A stretch of DNA of 64,000 nt from Calothrix parasitica NIES-267 (GTDB lineage: Bacteria > Cyanobacteriota > Cyanobacteriia > Cyanobacteriales > Nostocaceae): contig NZ_AP018227.1 of NCBI RefSeq assembly GCF_002368095.1, forward strand, positions 7,970,167-8,034,166. Direction: 5' to 3'. Below are positions 37,150-46,841 of this stretch, piece after piece. The notes beneath the pieces are model-generated. The model did no database searches. It was not told the DNA's origin and saw only the letters and a list, made by a program, of their open reading frames with translations. Every line of letters begins with the position of its first letter. Position 1 is the first letter of the stretch. Made by a program: the position numbers and the translations under genes.

Positions 37150-38055
37150 ATGGCGGATCAGTTAATTCGCGCTACAGCTGCGGACGGTGGAATTCGTGCA
37201 GTAGGTGCTATTACTACAAAGTTGACCTCTGTTGCACGAGAACGTCACAAACTTTCCTATGTGGCTACAGCGGCTCTTGGTCGGACTATGACGGCAGGCT
37301 TATTAATGGCTTCGAGTATGAAGCGAGTCGGCTCTAGGGTCAATGTCCGAGTTAAAGGTGATGGTCCTTTGAAAGGTCTTTTAGTCGATGCAGGTTTAGA
37401 TGGAACTGTGCGCGGCTATGTCGGAAATCCTAATGTAGAATTGCCTCCCAATCCTCAAGGTAAATTAGATGTTGGGGGTGCTGTTGGCAATGGTTTTCTG
37501 TATGTAGTTCGTGATGTTGGTTACGGTTATCCTTATTCCAGTACTGTAGAACTAGTTTCTGGAGAAATTGGAGAGGATATTGCCCATTACTTAGTGACTT
37601 CCGAACAAACACCTTCGGCTATTGTTTTAGGAGTATTTGTGGGAGCGCAAGGAGTCACCGCATCAGGAGGTGTGCTAATTCAAATTTTACCTAAAGCTGC
37701 TAGAGATGAGGCTTTAGTAAAAAGATTAGAATCCCGTGTAGCTGCGCTTCAAGGATTTACACCTTTGTTACAAGCCGGAAAAAATCTGCCAGAAATTTTT
37801 CAAGATATATTAGGTGATATGGGGCTTCACATATTTCCAGAAACCCAAATTCTACGGTTTCATTGCGGGTGTTCTTTTGACAGAATGTTAGGAGCTTTAA
37901 AGATTTTGGGAGAAACTGAACTGCAAGATATGATTGCTAAAGATGATGGTGCTGAAGCAACTTGTGATTTTTGTGGCGAAGTATACCAAGCTAGTAGCGA
38001 CCAATTAGCCGAGCTAATTGCCGATTTACAGGCTGAATCTTCGATTTCACAATAA
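37150..38055 (+). CDS. hslO: Hsp33 redox-activated chaperone
   Basis: 301 aa. N-terminal substrate domain (AADGGIRAVGAITTKL, LGRTMTAGLLMASSMK, RVNVRVKGDGPLKGLL) and the four zinc-binding cysteines at the C terminus in two pairs: HCGCSFDR (about 238-245) and CDFCGEVY (about 274-281). Oxidation of these thiols releases zinc and turns on holdase activity. Length and order are standard. Monocistronic or with the next gene 158 bp downstream. Confidence 0.96.
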   Translation: MADQLIRATAADGGIRAVGAITTKLTSVARERHKLSYVATAALGRTMTAGLLMASSMKRVGSRVNVRVKGDGPLKGLLVDAGLDGTVRGYVGNPNVELPPNPQGKLDVGGAVGNGFLYVVRDVGYGYPYSSTVELVSGEIGEDIAHYLVTSEQTPSAIVLGVFVGAQGVTASGGVLIQILPKAARDEALVKRLESRVAALQGFTPLLQAGKNLPEIFQDILGDMGLHIFPETQILRFHCGCSFDRMLGALKILGETELQDMIAKDDGAEATCDFCGEVYQASSDQLAELIADLQAESSISQ

Positions 38056-38213
38056 CTGTATAAAAAAGTACGCATAAAATGCAGGAAGTAATGGTATCTG
38101 TGGAGATATAATGCTGTAGACATAGCTTTTTCTATTGCAAGAAAGTTACTATAACCACAGCTAATTGCTTCCTCAAGTCAACAAACCCCTGTTAATATAA
38201 TTTGGTGTGAGAG

Positions 38214-40289
38214 ATGGCAGAACGGGATATTCCAGATAGCTGGTCATCAGCTAGAAGAACGCAGTCAGATGATATGACTAGGTTATTCAACACGGAACAA
38301 TCCGCCGAACGTAAATATGATTTCCCGGCTACAGGTTCTAGCTCTAAATCGGTGTCAAGCAAAAACAAAAGCAATTCAAAAAAGATGACTGTAGTAAGTC
38401 ATTCAAAAGAAACTGTTCCGGCGCGTAGTAGTTCTGGAAGATTACCACGCTGGCTTACAAGTTGGGTTTTATGGGCGTTTTTGCTCGCTTTCGTACCCGG
38501 TACGATAGGATTTATGGCAATGGGAATTTTGTTAAAGTTGCCATCAGCACCCAACTGTCCTTCTATTTTTTGGCCTTTGGCTAGCGCTTCGGTACGGATG
38601 CACTGCGCTCAGTTAGCAGCTTCTAAGGACACGGTAAAAGATTTACTTCAAGCTATTGATTTGGTCAAGAATTTACCGCAAAATCATCCATTGCGTTCTG
38701 AGATTGACCGTAGTGTTGAAGATTGGTCTCGCGATATATTGCAGCTAGCAGACCAGAGTTTCCAAGCGGGTAGATTAGAAGAAGCGATTGAAATTGCCCG
38801 AAAAATACCTGAAGACCTTTCTGCTTCTAAATTAGTAGAAGACCAGGTTGATAGTTGGAAATTAACTTGGTCAAAAGCACAAGATATTTATAAAGAAGCA
38901 GAAGGTGAAATGCGCGAGCAGCGCTGGCAGTCTGCTTTTATGCGGTCGGCAAAACTATTACGTTTAAATAATAAATTTTGGGCAAGTACTAAATACGAAG
39001 AGTTAAATAATTTAATTATCGGGGCCAGAGAAGATGGCGAGAAGTTAGCAAAAGCTGAAAGATTATCAAAGACTAAAAACGTAGATAACATACTTGAAGC
39101 TATTAAACTCGCTGAGTCTATCGGTAAAAAGAGCTATGTTTATCAGAAAGCTCAAGAAGCAATTCCAGATTTTGGACTTGAAATGCTGGAGTTAGCTGAG
39201 AATAAATTAGAGCAGAAAGATGCAGATGAAGCTATCTATATTGCTCAAAGAATTCCGCCAATTTCTTCAATAGAACCAGAAACTACAGATTTTATCGCTT
39301 TAGCTGAAGCCCAAAGAAATGCTTGGACGGGAACAATTTCTGGTTTAGAAGCTGCAATTTCTTCTGCACAAGAAATTGATTCAAATCGACCAATTTATCA
39401 AAAAGCGCAAAAACTGATTTCTACTTGGCAATTAGAAATAGAAGACGTTTCTCGTTTAGAAAGAGCGCGAACTCTTGCTTCCCAAGGTTCCATCGGCAAT
39501 TTATCCGCTGCGATCGCCGAAGCAAAAATGATTCCTAGGAACAATCCCCGCGCTAAAGAAGCTAGAGCAGAAATTAACAGTTGGGCTTCTCAAGTACAAA
39601 CAATTGAAGACAGACCGTTTTTAGAACGTGCTGAAGAACTAGCGCTATTTGGAGACACTTCTTCTTTGAAAGCGGCTATTACTGAAGCAAGTAGAATACG
39701 TCGCGGACGTTCTTTGTATCCGGAAGCACGGAAAAAAATAGCTTCTTGGAGCAGAAGAGTTCAGCGAGTAGAAGACCAGCCTTACTTAGATCAAGCACGC
39801 TCGCTTGCAAATAGTGGAGACTTGAGAGCTGCAATTAGTACTGCAAAACAAATTAGATCCGGAAGAGTACTATCGCGACAAGCCCAAAGAGACATAAATG
39901 AATGGCAAGCGGAAGTATCTGCTACAACAAATTGGAGAAAAGCTAGAGAAGTCGCATTAAGTGGAACTCCAAAAGCTTTGTCGCAAGCAATTAGGTTAGC
40001 ACGTCGAGTACCCAGAGGTACTGGCTTACGTTCCGATGCTAGAGTTGCGATGGATCAATGGAGTCAACAACTATTTGATATTGCTCGTACTCAAAGTCAA
40101 TCCGATATTGTTCGAGCGATTGAAACAGCAAAATTGATTCCCAGTGGTACCCAAGCTTACAGGTCAGCACAAAACCAAATCCGTACTTGGAGAGATTATC
40201 TCAATCCACCCGAACCAGAACCGGTCGAACCAGAAGTAGTTGAACCATCAGCCTCAGAACCCCAACCCATAACTGGAAATACTCTTTAA
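38214..40289 (+). CDS. Large membrane-anchored repeat protein of unknown function
   Basis: 691 aa. Charged Ser/Lys-rich cytoplasmic N terminus (1-80), a membrane segment at about 85-112 (WVLWAFLLAFVPGTIGFMAM), then a region of about 560 residues built from at least eight imperfect repeats of about 50-60 residues with the pattern A-x-x-L-A-x-x-G ... AI-x-x-A-x-x-I ... Y-x-x-A-x-x-x-I-x-x-W (for example SAIAEAKMIPRNNP..., ISTAKQIRSGRVLS). They look like TPR-like helical pairs. The tail is Pro/Glu-rich. It may scaffold an envelope complex; no family recognised. A HIP1 octamer lies at 39509. Confidence 0.75.
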   Translation: MAERDIPDSWSSARRTQSDDMTRLFNTEQSAERKYDFPATGSSSKSVSSKNKSNSKKMTVVSHSKETVPARSSSGRLPRWLTSWVLWAFLLAFVPGTIGFMAMGILLKLPSAPNCPSIFWPLASASVRMHCAQLAASKDTVKDLLQAIDLVKNLPQNHPLRSEIDRSVEDWSRDILQLADQSFQAGRLEEAIEIARKIPEDLSASKLVEDQVDSWKLTWSKAQDIYKEAEGEMREQRWQSAFMRSAKLLRLNNKFWASTKYEELNNLIIGAREDGEKLAKAERLSKTKNVDNILEAIKLAESIGKKSYVYQKAQEAIPDFGLEMLELAENKLEQKDADEAIYIAQRIPPISSIEPETTDFIALAEAQRNAWTGTISGLEAAISSAQEIDSNRPIYQKAQKLISTWQLEIEDVSRLERARTLASQGSIGNLSAAIAEAKMIPRNNPRAKEARAEINSWASQVQTIEDRPFLERAEELALFGDTSSLKAAITEASRIRRGRSLYPEARKKIASWSRRVQRVEDQPYLDQARSLANSGDLRAAISTAKQIRSGRVLSRQAQRDINEWQAEVSATTNWRKAREVALSGTPKALSQAIRLARRVPRGTGLRSDARVAMDQWSQQLFDIARTQSQSDIVRAIETAKLIPSGTQAYRSAQNQIRTWRDYLNPPEPEPVEPEVVEPSASEPQPITGNTL

Positions 40290-40365
40290 TCAGTTAACAG
40301 TTAACAGTTAACAGTGAACAGTTATCAGTTAAGAACATTAGTTCTATAATTTAATTAAATTACAG

Positions 40366-40394
40366 ATGATGCCTCCTTTTTTAGGAGGTTTTTT
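40366..40394 (+). terminator. Terminator CCTCC...GGAGG
   Basis: CCTCCT-TTTTT-AGGAGG followed by TTTTTT, 80 bp after the 691-aa gene. The right arm AGGAGG is also a perfect ribosome-binding sequence just before the TPR remnant's possible GTG at 40400, so it might do double duty. Confidence 0.7.
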
Positions 40395-40432
40395 GTTATG
40401 TGTATGCCGTAATTTTGAAAAACAGTTATCAA

Positions 40433-40891
40433 ATGTCTGTAGAAGATAATCAGGAATTTTATCCGGATATTGACGATTTGAATTACTCAAAAATTTTAGA
40501 ATTATCTAAAAAAGGAGATAGTTATGCACAACAGCAAGAATTTACGAAAGCAATTCATAGCTATTATGACGCTTTATACTTGGTACCTGACCCTTTAGAA
40601 GCATACTCAGCAGCAACTTGGCTTTTTACTGCTATTGGAGAATCATATTTATTGTCGAAGGACTATGAAAATGCACGGGATGTACTTAAACAAGCGATGC
40701 ATTGTCCAGATGCAATTGGAAATCCGTTTATTCATTTGATTTTAGGACAAGCTCAATTTTAGTTAGAAAATTTCGACCGCGCAAAGAATGAACTTGCAAG
40801 AGCTTATATAGGAGGGGGAAAGGAAATTTTTGAAGGAGACGACCCCAAGTACTACGAATATTTGAAAACCTTAATGAGAGGACTTGATTAG
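40433..40891 (+). pseudogene. TPR protein gene interrupted by an in-frame TAG
   Basis: From ATG 40433 (GTG 40400 is an alternative) one frame runs 153 codons to TAG at 40889-40891, broken only by TAG at 40760-40762. The sequence on both sides forms a normal small TPR protein: KGDSYAQQQEFTKAIHSYYD, an AIGESYLLSKDYENARDVL repeat, then GNPFIHLILGQAQF [stop] LENFDRAKNELARAYIGGGK and an EDDPKYYEYLK-like end. The junction position normally carries a sense codon in this repeat. One point mutation (for example from CAG, AAG or GAG) would make it. A sequencing error or readthrough are alternatives. Confidence 0.6.
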
Positions 40892-41212
40892 TGCATTAAG
40901 TACTTAGTCAAAATTAATTGTGTATTTGTCATTGCGAGTGAAACGAAGCAATCTCAAAGTGTTGCGATTGCTTCGCTGTCGCTCGCAATGACACAATTAA
41001 TTTTGCACACCCACTTACTCCCTTCCCATCAGAAGTTTACCGATAACGAAAACCGTAGAGACGCAGAGAATACAGAGAAAATAATTAAACAAAAATAGGT
41101 AATCTTAGAACGGAATTGAAATAATACTTTAATAATTAAAAAAGTAGTGGTTGATGTTGGGTTTCGCTTTGCTCTACCCAACCTACAATCTAAAACTGAT
41201 AACTGTTAACTG
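40892..41212. repeat. Repeat-containing intergenic region
   Basis: TCATTGCGAG ... CTCGCAATGACA hairpin unit at 40930-40993 (relative of the one at 7629); a GTTGGGTTT/ACCCAACC pair at 41156-41187; and AACTGTT STRR units 41195-41225 running into the crtD stop region. No gene. Confidence 0.65.
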
Positions 41213-42718
41213 TTAACTGTTAACTGCAATCTGTCTTACCACTGTCAAAGCGGAATAACTTACTCCTGCTGTACCTTCACCGGGATGAGTTGAATCACCT
41301 ACCAACCACAAATTATTTATTGGAGTACGATTAGCAAAACCAAAAGGGCCGAAAGTCGGTACTCTTTGACCAATTCCCCCGACAATACCTTTATCTCTAC
41401 CTGTAAAAGTGTAAAAGGTACGCGGTGTTGCTGCTTCTACATGAATAATAGTTTCTGGTTTTAAATAGAAAAATTCACTCAATTTTGTTAAAGCTTCTTG
41501 GGTAAATTGTTGTTTTAAGTCATCATACTTTTCTATATCCCACCATTTATCTGCATCTACAAAAGAAGAAGCAATAATCGTTGCTTTACCTTGAGGAGCG
41601 CGACCATCATTAGGACGGCTTACGGAAACAAATAGAGAATTATTTTCGCCTATCGGACCATTAGCATCATACAGAAACTGTAGATGTGGCGGACATTCTG
41701 GGGGAATTGCACTTTCATCAACTCCTAAATAAATCACAAACGCACCGGATGAAGCAGGTAGTTTTTCTACTCGCTTTTTATAACCTTTAGGAGCTTTTTC
41801 TCCCAATAACTGCACTAAATTTTGAACTGTGACATTAGCAACTACGTGGTCTACCGATTCAGTCCAAGATTCTCCGGTTTTCTGGTTGCGAATAGTTACC
41901 GCGCTGACTTGATTATTTTCTACCTTAATATGTTCTACCGTATGACGCATTAATAACTTTCCGCCATCCCGTTCTAAGGACTCTACTAAACGGTCGCTCA
42001 ATACCTGCATGCTTCCTTCAATATGATATAGCCCTTGCGGTTCCTGGGATACGCTTAATGCAGTTGCAGCATAAAGTAACGCCGTTTCCTCTGCATTCAC
42101 CTGGGAATAAAGCTTTAATTGCAAATCTAAAAAAGTTCGCAACCGCTGATTTTTACCTTGTCCGGTGAAGCGTAAAGCATCTCCGACAGTAGATAAAGTA
42201 TAGGGAACAGTCACCAAAGTATCCGGACGCACTGCTGTCGTTAACTGTAATAAATCCCACCAGTTACGGGGTGGTAATACGGGGTCGCGGGCTTGAAATC
42301 TCCAGCTTGCTTTGAATAAAGTTGATAGTAAATTCCAAAAAGGTTCGCTACCCGGAAACTGTCGCAAACGTTCTTCCTGCCATTTTTTCGGGTCGCGCCA
42401 AACACTGATAGGATTAGTTTCTCCAGGTAAGTATACAGCACAAGCAGGGTCGCAAGGTGTAGCTTCGGGTAAGTCGATTTCTAACTCCGAAAAAATCCGA
42501 TGATGAATTCCTCCCGGTTCCAAACCTGCAACCTGAGTAGCACCGACATCAAAAGTAAAACCCTTGCGTTTGAAAGTAGAAGCACAACCTCCAGGTACAA
42601 GCGCTTGGTCTAAAATTAATACCTCATAACCTTTATTTGCGAGTAAAGCACCAGCGGTTAGTCCACCAATTCCAGCACCGACAACAACTACACGGGATTT
42701 CCCCTTCCCATTAAACAT
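41213..42718 (-). CDS. crtD: Carotenoid C-3',4' desaturase (CrtD-like)
   Basis: 501 aa FAD-dependent phytoene-desaturase-family enzyme. N-terminal dinucleotide motif VVVVGAGIGGLTAGALL (about 11-27), then PGGCASTFKRKGFTFDVGAT, and the C-terminal FAD-contact GLWLVGDST HPGEGTAGVSYSAL region (NLWLVGDSTHPGEGTAG). The family also includes CrtH prolycopene isomerase; GGCASTFKR and DVGATQVAGLEPGG are closer to the slr1293-type CrtD, which desaturates the psi end of myxol carotenoids. Substrate by homology only. Preceded by a repeat-rich region; STRR follows the stop. Confidence 0.8.
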   Translation of the reverse strand: MFNGKGKSRVVVVGAGIGGLTAGALLANKGYEVLILDQALVPGGCASTFKRKGFTFDVGATQVAGLEPGGIHHRIFSELEIDLPEATPCDPACAVYLPGETNPISVWRDPKKWQEERLRQFPGSEPFWNLLSTLFKASWRFQARDPVLPPRNWWDLLQLTTAVRPDTLVTVPYTLSTVGDALRFTGQGKNQRLRTFLDLQLKLYSQVNAEETALLYAATALSVSQEPQGLYHIEGSMQVLSDRLVESLERDGGKLLMRHTVEHIKVENNQVSAVTIRNQKTGESWTESVDHVVANVTVQNLVQLLGEKAPKGYKKRVEKLPASSGAFVIYLGVDESAIPPECPPHLQFLYDANGPIGENNSLFVSVSRPNDGRAPQGKATIIASSFVDADKWWDIEKYDDLKQQFTQEALTKLSEFFYLKPETIIHVEAATPRTFYTFTGRDKGIVGGIGQRVPTFGPFGFANRTPINNLWLVGDSTHPGEGTAGVSYSALTVVRQIAVNS

Positions 42719-43043
42719 TGATATTTAGTTTACTTTTCTTAATATATGTATTTATTATTTTATAACTTTTGGGGTGTTGTGGGGGTCGGGCTATTTTATC
42801 TCATCTTCAGCCAACCGAAAACTTGGCGTTGCTGATTAAAAGTATGAATAGCCCCCTAACCCCCAATTATGGGGGAAAAGATAATTATAAGTCCCCCAAT
42901 GCAAGGGGATTTAGGGGGCTTAACTCTCCGCAGAAAAGTAAATTCATGTTTCAATTCAGCCAACCGAAAACTTTAATTACTGACGATAAAGATAATTAGA
43001 TTATTTCTATAATTACTTAAAATATAAACCTTAAATACAGACT
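42719..43043. repeat. Repeat region with GCCCCCTAA units
   Basis: 325 bp. GCCCCCTAACCCCCAATTATGG and the inverse-like AAGGGGATTTAGGGGGC (about 42851-42920) bound a hairpin unit. CAGCCAACCGAAAACTT occurs twice (about 42810 and 42957). The open frame across it has no coding character. Confidence 0.6.
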
Positions 43044-43688
43044 TTAATCAAAAGACGGACAAATATTATCACTGTGACCTGTTTGGGTTACAACACAACC
43101 AGCATATTTTCCTGTTGGCTTCTCCGATTTTTTATAAACTAGCAATGCTTCTGAATTTTTGAAGCTTGTATGTTTAATCAATAAATTACCATCGATAAAG
43201 CCGATTACTTTAATTTTCCTTAGAGGATATGTAGAAAACCTATCATTAATTTGTCTCTTTCCGGGAACTGCAACCCGATGAACAATATAATTACTCCAAT
43301 TGGGTTTAGGTTGAAGGATAAATACTGCACTTATGTTTTGCTTCGCACAGTTTTGTAATAAAACTCCAACAGCTAAATTACCTGTTCGCTTATCCAATTT
43401 GATTGCTTTGGGAAAGAACTTTTTACCCGATAAAGTTTGGCGTTTAACTGATTTACCATTACAATTTTGCGAATCTAATATTCTTACTCTTAAACTACTA
43501 GCTCGAATATTTTTAATTATTTTTCCATCATAAATTCTTAAAACTGTTCTATTTTTGATTATCTGAAATCTTGGAGGTTTAGTTATTTTGTTTTTAACAG
43601 GAGTTGAGGCTATCAATTGAGCATGAGCCGAACTTGTTATTAATAAGCCTGCAATTATAGTAACAATATTTAAAAATTTCATTATCAT
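43044..43688 (-). CDS. Exported hypothetical protein
   Basis: 214 aa with a signal peptide (MKFLNIVTIIAGLLITSSAHAQ, cleaved near residue 24; signal shown over two adjacent ATG choices). The mature part is basic and Ile/Lys-rich with three or four Cys (QNCNGKS, LQNCAK, AGCVVTQ, NICPSF), possibly disulphide-bonded. Family not recognised. Expected outside the plasma membrane. Confidence 0.6.
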   Translation of the reverse strand: MIMKFLNIVTIIAGLLITSSAHAQLIASTPVKNKITKPPRFQIIKNRTVLRIYDGKIIKNIRASSLRVRILDSQNCNGKSVKRQTLSGKKFFPKAIKLDKRTGNLAVGVLLQNCAKQNISAVFILQPKPNWSNYIVHRVAVPGKRQINDRFSTYPLRKIKVIGFIDGNLLIKHTSFKNSEALLVYKKSEKPTGKYAGCVVTQTGHSDNICPSFD

Positions 43689-44051
43689 TTGGTTCCATTA
43701 TTAATTAATGGTGATAGCTACCCTTAATACAAACCAAATTCCAGATACTAAAGAATTGATAAAATAATTTTTATCGGATTTTTTGATACAAATATTATAG
43801 ATAGAATACAAATGATTTGCATTAAAATATTTGTGCAAATTGTTTAAAAATAATTAAGTAGAATAACTATTTGAGTAGCCGTAGGTAAATATATCTGTAG
43901 TCTATGTTTTTATATTGGTATCGCAGCATACTTAACATGAAACTTTATTGCAGTTCCTGGATGAAAATCACCGAAAAAAACTCGTATGTTCCATATTTGA
44001 TTAACTCATAGTTATGATAAGAGAGTAAGAAGCTCTGACTGATAACTGCAA
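43689..44051. promoter_or_regulatory. Divergent upstream region, nothing recognised
   Basis: 363 bp between two divergent genes, very AT-rich around 43740-43870. No repeat array, no coding frame. Promoters for both must lie here. Confidence 0.45.
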
Positions 44052-45335
44052 ATGTCCTCAACTCTGCTAAAGTTTCCTCGTTTAAATGCACCCAAGCTAC
44101 AACACTTACCAAATGGTTTGACGATAGTAGCAGAGCAAATGCCAGTAGAAGCGGTCAATCTCAATTTATGGGTTAAGGTGGGTTCAACTGCTGAAAGTGA
44201 TGCTATTAACGGGATGGCTCACTTTCTAGAGCATATGATTTTTAAAGGAACTAAACGACTGGCCAGCGGAGAATTTGAACGTAGAATTGAAGAACGTGGT
44301 GCTGTTACAAATGCAGCGACTAGCCAAGATTACACTCATTACTATGTAACCGCTGCTCCCAAGGATTTTGCCACACTTGCACCTTTGCAAATTGACATGG
44401 TTATGAATCCTTCTATTCCCGATGATGCTTTTGAACGGGAACGTTTGGTAGTGCTTGAAGAAATAAGACGCAGCGAAGATAGCCCCCAACGTCGCACTTT
44501 TACAAATGCAATGGAAACTGCTTTTAAAAAGTTGCCATATCGTCGTTCGGTACTCGGCCCAGAAGCAGTAATTTCTCAACTTCAAGTCGAGCAAATGCGC
44601 TCTTTTCATGCTCAGAATTATCAACCAAAATCAATTACTGCTGTTGCTGTTGGAAATTTACCTGAAGAAGAATTAATTGAAATCATCGCTCAAGAGTTTG
44701 CTAATATTGAAAAGCGGAAGTTGGGTAAAATAGAAACCCAAGACATCACTTCCTTAGAACAAGAACCAGCATTTACAGAAATTGTTCGTAAAGAATGTGT
44801 AGATGAAAGTCTTCAGCAAGCAAGATTAATTATGCTGTGGAGGGTTCCTGGTTTAATGCAATTAAATCAAACTTACGCACTAGACGTAATTTCAGCAATT
44901 CTAGGACACGGACGCACATCTAGATTGTGGCGAGATTTACGAGAAGAACGCGAATTAGTTAGCTATATATCTGTAAGCAATATGACTAACTATCTACAGG
45001 GAACTTTTTTGATTGCAGCTCATTGTGAAGTAGAAAATTTAGCTGCTGTTGAAGAAGCAATAGTTCAACATATTCGTAAAATTCAAACAGAAATTGAAGA
45101 ATCAGAAATCACCAGAGTTCGCAAACGTGTAGCCAATAGGTTTGTTTTTGCTAACGAAAGACCAAGCGATAGAGCTAACTTATACGGCTACTATCAAACA
45201 TTAGTTGGTGATTTAGAACCAGCTTTTGATTTTCCCTATCATATTCAAAGTCAAGATACAGATACTTTGATAGAAGCTGCAAAAACCTATCTTTCTCCTG
45301 ATGCTTATGGAGTCGTGACAATGAAGACTAAATGA
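44052..45335 (+). CDS. M16-family zinc peptidase, active-type subunit
   Basis: 427 aa. The inverted zinc motif HFLEH is at residues 57-61 (His57, His61, catalytic Glu60), and the third ligand Glu lies in LEEIRRSED about 75 residues later. A second, inactive-type half extends from about 230 (QARLIMLWRVPG, RTSRLWRDLREERELVS). It resembles mitochondrial-processing-peptidase beta subunits. Many bacteria carry a second M16 gene alongside; none is next to this one. It probably degrades or processes peptides. Confidence 0.92.
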   Translation: MSSTLLKFPRLNAPKLQHLPNGLTIVAEQMPVEAVNLNLWVKVGSTAESDAINGMAHFLEHMIFKGTKRLASGEFERRIEERGAVTNAATSQDYTHYYVTAAPKDFATLAPLQIDMVMNPSIPDDAFERERLVVLEEIRRSEDSPQRRTFTNAMETAFKKLPYRRSVLGPEAVISQLQVEQMRSFHAQNYQPKSITAVAVGNLPEEELIEIIAQEFANIEKRKLGKIETQDITSLEQEPAFTEIVRKECVDESLQQARLIMLWRVPGLMQLNQTYALDVISAILGHGRTSRLWRDLREERELVSYISVSNMTNYLQGTFLIAAHCEVENLAAVEEAIVQHIRKIQTEIEESEITRVRKRVANRFVFANERPSDRANLYGYYQTLVGDLEPAFDFPYHIQSQDTDTLIEAAKTYLSPDAYGVVTMKTK

Positions 45336-45497
45336 TTTTAAGAGCTTACATATATCATCCGGTTATATCAGTTTGGGATTTAAAAAATCGCATATAACGC
45401 TGAGAACGCGGAAGAGAGAGTAAGTTTAAATAATTCAGATACTTGGACTTGAAAAACATTGAGTCAAGCAACTGTTAATAATTTAGTTTGATAATTG

Positions 45498-45836
45498 TTA
45501 ACTGCTAACTGATAGCTGCTTCGCTCCCCATTCATGCATTGCATGAAGAATCGGCTGTAAACTTTCTCCTAAAGATGTGAGGGAATATTCTACTTTTGGA
45601 GGTATTTCTGGATAAACTTCTCGATGTACTATTCCATCTTGTTCCATTTCTCTTAACTGCTGAGTGAGCATTTTTTGGGTAACTCCAGGTAAAGCACGCT
45701 GTAGCTCTCCAAAGCGTCTTACACCTAAAAGTAATTCTCTAATAATCAATACTTTCCAGCGTCCCCCGATGATTTGAAGCGTGATTTCTACTTCACAGCT
45801 AATCATCTTTTTAGAGTTTTCCAGTTTCGATTTCAT
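45498..45836 (-). CDS. HxlR-family transcriptional regulator
   Basis: 112 aa from ATG 45836 (an upstream start at 45881 adds 15 residues). Winged helix with the HxlR signature: [73 protein letters not shown]. It has the CxxxxxL opening Cys found in thiol/aldehyde-sensing members. It likely represses a nearby gene, but the divergent neighbour is not obvious: upstream 45837-46055 is empty. Confidence 0.9.
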   Translation of the reverse strand: MKSKLENSKKMISCEVEITLQIIGGRWKVLIIRELLLGVRRFGELQRALPGVTQKMLTQQLREMEQDGIVHREVYPEIPPKVEYSLTSLGESLQPILHAMHEWGAKQLSVSS

Positions 45837-46055
45837 GAACCAGGTACTTATAATTAATTTAGAAAAAGGTAAATCAAACAAAAAAACTTTTTGGGATGGT
45901 TCTCACGGTAAACTCTAATTAATATTTTGAATTAATATTTAGTGTCAAACTGAGAAACCTGATAGATTCAACAATATAACGGTTCCTCAGTTTTAATGTT
46001 TTGGATTGGCGAATCAAAATAGCTATATAATCAATTGTTTACTCGTAGCTTTGGA

Positions 46056-46562
46056 CTAATTTAATCGAGAAGTAAATTTTAAGAATTTACTCACAATATT
46101 ATCCACAGAACGTTTTAACTGGTGCTTCCTATACCAGCTTTGAAAAGCTGCTTCATATTCTTCACCTTTAGTTTGAAAGCTATTCCAGCCATCCAAACCT
46201 AAAAACAGACCCCAGAATAATACAACGTAAAGCGCCCAATTAATACCACCACCGGTAAGCCAATCCATCGATAGTAAAAAGGTATTAATAATAGCGTAAT
46301 TACCAACACGCTTCTTAAACCTTCTTTGACGGTGAAGGTTAAATGCTTGTCTGTGCTGTATCTCTCCTTGTTTATTAGCCCAATCTGCTTCTGCTAACTT
46401 AAGAGTTTCTAGGGATATATCTAACTCTGCTGCAATTTCTAAAAGTACCTCATGAGAAAATTCCTTATCATCATCAACTTGACGCGAAATTGCTAACTGC
46501 AAAATTTGCTGTACGTCTTCCTGACTATAACAACGACTAATTTTATCTCCCGAATTCGTCAT
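46056..46562 (-). CDS. 2TM-domain protein
   Basis: 168 aa from ATG 46562, where AGAAGAGAT gives a ribosome-binding site; TTG at 46589 is the longer alternative. Residues about 15-60 are a soluble helical domain (YSQEDVQQILQLAI, SHEVLLEIAAELDIS), then after a basic stretch a two-helix membrane hairpin, NYAIINTFLLSMDWL and INWALYVVLFWGLFLGLDGW, typical of the 2TM family. It ends in a basic helix. Function unknown; possibly a membrane-attached regulator. Confidence 0.75.
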   Translation of the reverse strand: MTNSGDKISRCYSQEDVQQILQLAISRQVDDDKEFSHEVLLEIAAELDISLETLKLAEADWANKQGEIQHRQAFNLHRQRRFKKRVGNYAIINTFLLSMDWLTGGGINWALYVVLFWGLFLGLDGWNSFQTKGEEYEAAFQSWYRKHQLKRSVDNIVSKFLKFTSRLN

Positions 46563-46841
46563 ATTGATAATCTCTTCTATTATTTTCAATAGAGAATTTT
46601 TTTTAGCATAGACTGCTGTGATTATTTCTAGGGTAACAAATCAATCAATCGATTTAGTTTTTAACAACGGATGTTTTTATTTTGGGTTTTGGATTTTGAA
46701 CTAGCAATTAAGGGATAATCATAAATATTTCACCTTGTTTCCTTGTCTCCCCATCATCCTATCTCTCTCCCTCCCCTTTTCTTAACGACCACTTTACCTA
46801 AAAATAAGAAAATCACTTTGTATAATTTGGGAGAAAATTCG

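Noticed and set aside
42769-42999. 76-codon frame upstream of crtD
   Set aside because: Crosses the GCCCCCTAA hairpin repeat; no coding character.
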